Shown here: one piece after another, positions 59,638 through 64,000 of the stretch
How positions within the stretch are numbered: the stretch's first letter is position 1
Layout of the letters: each line of letters opens with the position of its first letter
Translations under genes and position numbers: made by a program
Assembly: GCF_021534965.1 (NCBI RefSeq)
Contig: NZ_CP091037.1
Span: forward strand, 908,501 to 972,500
DNA length: 64,000 bases
Source of the DNA: Muricauda sp. SCSIO 65647
GTDB taxonomy: Bacteria > Bacteroidota > Bacteroidia > Flavobacteriales > Flavobacteriaceae
Reading direction: 5' to 3'
The notes under the pieces: generated by a model
Databases searched by the model: none
What the model saw: the letters and a program-made list of their open reading frames with translations, nothing else
What the model was told of the DNA's origin: nothing

Positions 59638-59659
59638 TTCGGACTTCAACAAAGCGTAA

Positions 59660-60367
59660 ATGCGATACAAAAGAATTCTCTTAAAGCTTAGCGGAGAAGC
59701 CTTGATGGGCGAACAACAATACGGCATCGACCCCAAAAGATTGGAAGAATATGCCGAAGACATAAAAGCCGTGATCGAAAAGGGGGTAGAGGTGGCCATT
59801 GTTATTGGCGGAGGAAATATTTTTAGAGGTCTCTCAGGGGCAAGCCAGGGCATGGATCGTGTTCAAGGCGACCATATGGGCATGCTTGCCACGGTCATCA
59901 ATGGACTTGCGCTACAAAGTGCGCTCGAACTTAAAGGAGTGGAGACCCGCTTGCAATCAGCCATCAAAATCAATGAAGTGGCCGAGCCTTTCATCAGGCG
60001 ACGGGCCATGAGGCATTTAGAAAAAGGCAGAGTGGTCATTTTTGGGGGAGGAACGGGCAACCCCTATTTTACAACCGATTCTGCCGCCGTATTGCGTGCA
60101 ATAGAAGTTGACGCCGATGTCATTTTAAAGGGCACCCGTGTTGATGGCATTTACACTTCCGACCCAGAAAAAGATAAAAGCGCTACCAAGTTCGATTCGA
60201 TCTCTTTCAACGATGTGATCACAAAAGGCTTGAAAGTGATGGACACCACAGCCTTTACCCTGAGCCAAGAGAACGAACTGCCCATTGTGGTTTTTGATAT
60301 GAATACCAGGGGCAACTTGATGAAAATCGTGTCCGGTGAAAAAATTGGAACCGTCGTCAATGTCTGA
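59660..60367 (+). CDS. pyrH: UMP kinase
   Basis: Cytoplasmic kinase, UMP + ATP to UDP + ADP, pyrimidine synthesis. 235 residues: [18 protein letters not shown] at the start, [40 protein letters not shown] and [17 protein letters not shown] are the amino-acid kinase blocks of bacterial PyrH. Followed by frr after 40 bases, the classical pyrH-frr pair. Confidence 0.98.
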   Translation: MRYKRILLKLSGEALMGEQQYGIDPKRLEEYAEDIKAVIEKGVEVAIVIGGGNIFRGLSGASQGMDRVQGDHMGMLATVINGLALQSALELKGVETRLQSAIKINEVAEPFIRRRAMRHLEKGRVVIFGGGTGNPYFTTDSAAVLRAIEVDADVILKGTRVDGIYTSDPEKDKSATKFDSISFNDVITKGLKVMDTTAFTLSQENELPIVVFDMNTRGNLMKIVSGEKIGTVVNV

Positions 60368-60407
60368 TCGGCACACAGATTGATGGTTCTTGCGTAAATT
60401 TATAACT

Positions 60408-60962
60408 ATGAACGAAGAGATTCAATTCATTTTAGATTCGACAAAAGAAAGTATGCAGGGCGCCATGGAGCATCTTGAAAAAGCATTTATTAAAATAAGG
60501 GCGGGCAAGGCGAGTCCGGCCATGCTTTCGACCGTAATGGTCGAGTATTACGGTTCGCAAACCCCATTGTCGCAGGTGTCCAACATCAACACCCCCGATG
60601 CCCGAACCATTTCAGTGCAACCATGGGAAAAAAGCCTGTTACCCGAAATAGAGACCGCCATCATGAATGCCAACTTGGGCTTTAACCCCATGAACAATGG
60701 TGAGATGGTCATCATTAACGTACCGCCATTGACCGAAGAGCGCAGAAAACAATTGGTGAAACAGGCCAAATCTGAAGCTGAAGATGCGAAGATAAGTGTA
60801 CGCAATGCCCGTCAAGAGGCCAACAAAGAGCTCAAAAATCTTGACATTTCAGAAGACCGGCTGGGAAATGCCGAAATCGATGTACAAGAACTTACAGATA
60901 CGTACACCAAAAAAGTAGATGCCATATTAGGGGTCAAAGAATCTGAAATCATGAAAGTATAA
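60408..60962 (+). CDS. frr: Ribosome recycling factor
   Basis: Splits the post-termination ribosome together with EF-G. 184 residues of normal length. MNEEIQFILDSTKESMQGAM, KIRAGKASPAMLSTVMVEYY, TISVQPWEKSLLPEIETAIM and VPPLTEERRKQLVKQAKSEA are RRF blocks. The ATG at 60408 is chosen over an in-frame TTG at 60390. Confidence 0.98.
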   Translation: MNEEIQFILDSTKESMQGAMEHLEKAFIKIRAGKASPAMLSTVMVEYYGSQTPLSQVSNINTPDARTISVQPWEKSLLPEIETAIMNANLGFNPMNNGEMVIINVPPLTEERRKQLVKQAKSEAEDAKISVRNARQEANKELKNLDISEDRLGNAEIDVQELTDTYTKKVDAILGVKESEIMKV

Positions 60963-61005
60963 AGCTTTTAGTGTTTCTTTTTTAGGAGCACTTTGCATCA
61001 TTTTC

Positions 61006-61013
61006 TACCTTTG
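61006..61013 (+). promoter_or_regulatory. Possible promoter -7 element of the MMPL transporter gene
   Basis: TACCTTTG matches TAnnTTTG and lies 17 bases before the start codon at 61031. The -33 element is poor. Confidence 0.45.
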
Positions 61014-61030
61014 CGCACAACTTAGCTCGC

Positions 61031-63421
61031 ATGCCAAAACAACGCTTTCAGGGATTCTGGCCCATCGTGGCCCGCCTCATCCTTCGAAATAGAATTTTGA
61101 TTCTCTTGGCCATCGCCACTGCCACTGTTTTGTTGGCCCTACAATGGAAGAACATGCGCTTCTCGAATACCGAGGCCAACATTTTGCCCGATGACCATGA
61201 GGCAACCATAAAGTACAGTGCGTTCGTAAACCTTTTCGGTGAAGAAGACAATGCCATTGTCATGGCCATTAGGGACAGTTTGCTGTTTACCCCTGAAAAT
61301 TTCAACCGCTGGAACAAGTTGAGCAAGCAATTGGATGCCTTCCCTGAAATATCACTGGTTCTTTCCACAGATAACCTACAGCAACTGGTCAAGGACAACG
61401 AACTGCAAGAATTCGTATTGCAACCCTTGATCAATGGGCAGGTCAAAAACCAAACCGAGATCGAGGCCATAAAAACAAAACTGTTTGAAGAACTTCCCTT
61501 TTACGAAAACCTGCTCTTCAACAAAGAGACCCAAACGCTCAGGACCATTCTTTACCTTGACAAGGACATTCTGAACACCGATGTCAGAAATGATTTTATA
61601 TTGACCGATCTACAGAGCATCGTTGAAAACTTTGAAGAGGAAACTGGTCTTGACATAAGGGTTTCGGGCATGCCATATATCAGAACTTGGAACTCGAAGA
61701 CCATTATCGATGAAATAGGAAAATTCATTTTGGCCGCTTTATTGGTCACTTCAATCATCTTTTTCTTCTTTTTTAGAAGCTTCAGGGCGACCTTCATATC
61801 AATGTGCGTGGTTATCATCGGTGTCATGTGGGCCTTTGGGTTTTTGGGGCTTTTTGAATACGAGATCACCATCTTGACGGCCCTCATTCCCCCATTGATC
61901 ATTGTTATCGGCATACCCAACTGTATTTTTCTGATCAACAAATATCAACAAGAGGTCAAAAAGCATGGCAACCAAGCCTTGTCACTACAGCGGGTCATCT
62001 CCAAAATCGGTAATGCAACGTTGATGACCAATGTCACCACCGCATCAGGGTTCGCTACTTTTATGATCTTGGACAGTGACCTGTTGAAAGAATTTGGTAT
62101 CGTTGCCTCGATCAATATCATCTGCATCTTCATTCTTTCACTGTTGATCATACCGGTTATCTATAGCTTCATGTCGCTGCCCAAGACAAAACACTTGAAG
62201 CATCTGAACAAAAAATGGATCGATCTTTTTGTGGATTGGATGGAACGCATGGTGCGCCACAACCGAATCGCCGTTTATGTCGTATCGCTAATAGCCCTGG
62301 TGTTGAGCATTATAGGCATCTATCAAATCGAAATTACCGGAAGTCGAGTGGAAGACTTGCCCAAAAACACCCATTTCTTTAAGGACATTCGATTTTTTGA
62401 GGAAGAATTTGATGGTATCATGCCCGTCGAGATTGTAGTGGATACCGAACGGAAGAAGGGGGTCATGAAACCTGCCACCCTTAGAAGAATGGATGAGCTG
62501 GGCACCGAAATTGAAGATATTCCCGAACTTTCACCGACAGTGTCTGTCGTAAATTTGGTAAAGTACTCAAAACAGGCCTTTTATAATGGTATTCCTAAAT
62601 ACTATCAATTGCCGACCTCACAAGAGAGCACTTTCATCATGGATGTTGCCCGAAAATCTTCAGAGAACAGCAATCTGCTCGAAAGCTTTGTCGATAGTAC
62701 TGGTCAGATTGCCAGAATGACCACTTTCATGCGCGATGTAAAGACCGATCGCATGGAAGAAATTGAAAGCGACCTCATCAAGACCATAAACAAAGTTTTT
62801 CCTGCCGAACGGTACAATGTGTATATGACGGGCAAGGCCTTGCTTTTTTTGAAAGGCACCAAATATTTGGTAAAAAACCTCTTGCTGTCCTTGGCTTTGG
62901 CCATTGGGCTCATATCGATTTTCATGGCATATCTGTTTCGTTCGTTCAGAATGATCATCATTTCTTTGGTGCCCAACCTATTGCCATTGGTCATTACGGC
63001 AGGGCTCATGGGCTTTTTGGGTGTTCCCATAAAGCCATCTACCATTTTGGTCTTTAGTATCGCCTTTGGCATTTCGGTCGATGATACCATTCACTTTTTG
63101 GCGAAATATCGACAAGAATTGACCGCTAACCGCTGGCAGATCAAAAAATCGGTCTATGCCGCACTTAGGGAAACTGGCGTGAGCATGTTCTACACATCCA
63201 TCGTGCTTTTCTTTGGGTTCTCAGTATTCATCATATCAAGTTTTGGTGGCACCGTAGCTTTGGGTGCGTTGGTATCGGCAACCTTATTGTTTGCCATGTT
63301 GGCCAACTTGATTTTATTGCCGTCGTTATTGCTGTCACTTGAACGAAGCATTGCCAATAAAAAAGTACTTAAGAAACCACAGATCGATATCCTCCCAAAG
63401 GAAGAAATCAACTCAAAATAA
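61031..63421 (+). CDS. MMPL/RND-superfamily transporter
   Basis: 796 residues with two copies of the RND membrane unit: one membrane helix near the N-terminus (ILILLAIATATVLLALQW), a periplasmic loop, a five-helix block (AALLVTSIIFFFFFRSF to FILSLLIIPVIYSFMSL), then the same again in the second half (SLALAIGLISIFMAYLFRSF, FSIAFGISVDDTIHFLAKYR). MMPL-type members export lipids, hopanoids or siderophores. The second-half Asp-Asp pair (SVDDTIHF) is intact. It lies between frr and asnS without a linked adaptor or channel gene. Substrate unknown. Confidence 0.92.
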   Translation: MPKQRFQGFWPIVARLILRNRILILLAIATATVLLALQWKNMRFSNTEANILPDDHEATIKYSAFVNLFGEEDNAIVMAIRDSLLFTPENFNRWNKLSKQLDAFPEISLVLSTDNLQQLVKDNELQEFVLQPLINGQVKNQTEIEAIKTKLFEELPFYENLLFNKETQTLRTILYLDKDILNTDVRNDFILTDLQSIVENFEEETGLDIRVSGMPYIRTWNSKTIIDEIGKFILAALLVTSIIFFFFFRSFRATFISMCVVIIGVMWAFGFLGLFEYEITILTALIPPLIIVIGIPNCIFLINKYQQEVKKHGNQALSLQRVISKIGNATLMTNVTTASGFATFMILDSDLLKEFGIVASINIICIFILSLLIIPVIYSFMSLPKTKHLKHLNKKWIDLFVDWMERMVRHNRIAVYVVSLIALVLSIIGIYQIEITGSRVEDLPKNTHFFKDIRFFEEEFDGIMPVEIVVDTERKKGVMKPATLRRMDELGTEIEDIPELSPTVSVVNLVKYSKQAFYNGIPKYYQLPTSQESTFIMDVARKSSENSNLLESFVDSTGQIARMTTFMRDVKTDRMEEIESDLIKTINKVFPAERYNVYMTGKALLFLKGTKYLVKNLLLSLALAIGLISIFMAYLFRSFRMIIISLVPNLLPLVITAGLMGFLGVPIKPSTILVFSIAFGISVDDTIHFLAKYRQELTANRWQIKKSVYAALRETGVSMFYTSIVLFFGFSVFIISSFGGTVALGALVSATLLFAMLANLILLPSLLLSLERSIANKKVLKKPQIDILPKEEINSK

Positions 63422-63476
63422 TGACCCCGTTGACTGAATTGTCTCAACGTTTATAGGCTTCTTGACCACAAAAAAC

Positions 63477-63484
63477 TATCTTTG
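63477..63484 (+). promoter_or_regulatory. Possible asnS promoter -7 element
   Basis: TATCTTTG matches TAnnTTTG; 26 bases before the start of asnS. No good -33 element at 19 bases. Confidence 0.4.
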
Positions 63485-63509
63485 GGGCTTAATTTTTGAA
63501 TAGCGAAGT

Positions 63510-64000
63510 ATGCAACTTTTTTCTGTCAAAGAACTGCTTTCGACCACCCCAAACTCACAAGAAGTTACGGTAAGGGGTTGGGTCAAAACTTTTAGAAGCA
63601 ACCGTTTTATTGCATTGAATGATGGCTCTACAATTAATAACGTGCAGTGTGTGGTAGACTTTGAGAACTTTGACGAAAACACCATAAAGTCAATTTCAAC
63701 GGGAGCGGCCGTAGAGGTGTCTGGCACCCTGGTTGAAAGTCAAGGGCGAGGTCAATCTGTGGAAATCCAAGTCAATGAGCTTAAGATTCATGGCATGGCC
63801 GACCCCGAAACATATCCCATACAGCCCAAAAAGCATTCGCTTGAATTTTTGCGGGAGAAAGCCCATTTAAGGGTGCGCACCAATACCTTTTCGGCCGTGA
63901 TGCGGGTTCGTTCGGCTTTGGCATTTGCCATTCACAGCTATTTTCAACAAAATGGATTCTATTACATGCATGCCCCCATCATAACCGGTTCTGATGCCGA
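63510..64000 (+). CDS. asnS: Asparaginyl-tRNA synthetase, N-terminal part, cut by the window edge
   Basis: 163 codons are visible from ATG at 63510. VTVRGWVKTFRSNRFIALND and VEVSGTLVESQGRGQSVEIQ form the N-terminal OB-fold anticodon-binding domain. PETYPIQPKKHSLEFLREKA, then RVRTNTFSAVMRVRSALAFA and FYYMHAPIITGSDA start the class II catalytic core. The combination is typical of AsnRS rather than AspRS. The window ends in the catalytic domain. Confidence 0.96.
   Translation, partial: MQLFSVKELLSTTPNSQEVTVRGWVKTFRSNRFIALNDGSTINNVQCVVDFENFDENTIKSISTGAAVEVSGTLVESQGRGQSVEIQVNELKIHGMADPETYPIQPKKHSLEFLREKAHLRVRTNTFSAVMRVRSALAFAIHSYFQQNGFYYMHAPIITGSDA

Overview
The window is a piece of a marine-type Bacteroidetes chromosome, most likely Flavobacteriaceae. 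The evidence is of three kinds. Two promoters match the Bacteroidetes consensus TTTG-N19-TAnnTTTG exactly (44698-44728 and 53098-53128), and a third has a 20-base spacer. The gene set is typical of the group: a DUF2723 membrane protein, an S46 dipeptidyl-peptidase, a DUF5916 protein, a DUF2490 protein, a CxPxR sulfatase, DUF4097 proteins, and ribosomal protein L13 starting with a TTG codon. There are also many SPII lipoproteins. No phage, IS element, integrase, rRNA or CRISPR array was seen. The genus cannot be fixed from the sequence alone.

Layout. 0-5.7 kb: a leftward RND efflux operon whose outer-membrane channel is fused to a periplasmic binding-protein-like domain. 6-8.1 kb: a Na+/H+ antiporter and a DinB-fold protein. 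8.2-9.7 kb and 15.5-17.0 kb: two head-to-tail runs of small leftward genes joined by a recurring motif, consensus AAGTTCAAATAAACGATG; the second run holds a ParDE toxin-antitoxin pair. Between them lie a secreted phosphoesterase operon (9.8-13.2 kb), a DUF2490 protein and a PPK2 polyphosphate kinase. 17.0-18.5 kb: two secreted proteins of unknown function with cassette-like inverted repeats. 18.6-19.0 kb: a tRNA-Gln gene followed by three tandem copies of its own 3' end and terminator.

19.2-34.4 kb: a DUF2723 protein, a thioredoxin-fold protein without its cysteines, a metallophosphoesterase, CutC, a glycosylasparaginase, DNA polymerase I, a DPP7-type peptidase, a sulfatase and an AT-rich KAP-type P-loop NTPase. 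34.5-42.1 kb: a 51-residue protein, a DUF5694 protein, then the tyrosine/homogentisate degradation cluster: MarR regulator, hppD, hmgA, fumarylacetoacetase, a flavin reductase-like protein and a HisC-like aminotransferase.

42.1-49.7 kb: the most interesting region. Two divergent transcription units carry two distant paralogs of an unrecognised secreted family, three lipoproteins (two of them tandem paralogs), an unknown 271-residue protein, a secreted START-domain protein, a TPR sensor kinase and a NarL-type response regulator. A 7-2-7 inverted repeat of the kind NarL-family regulators bind sits on the -33 element of the promoter between the two arms. 49.7-64 kb: a lipocalin-like lipoprotein, a DUF5916 protein, the translation cluster rplM-rpsI-rpsB-tsf, an ECF sigma/anti-sigma/DUF4097 operon, pyrH-frr, an MMPL/RND transporter and the start of asnS.

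Limits: family names come from motifs and general layout read by eye, without database searches. Start codons are judgement calls where noted.
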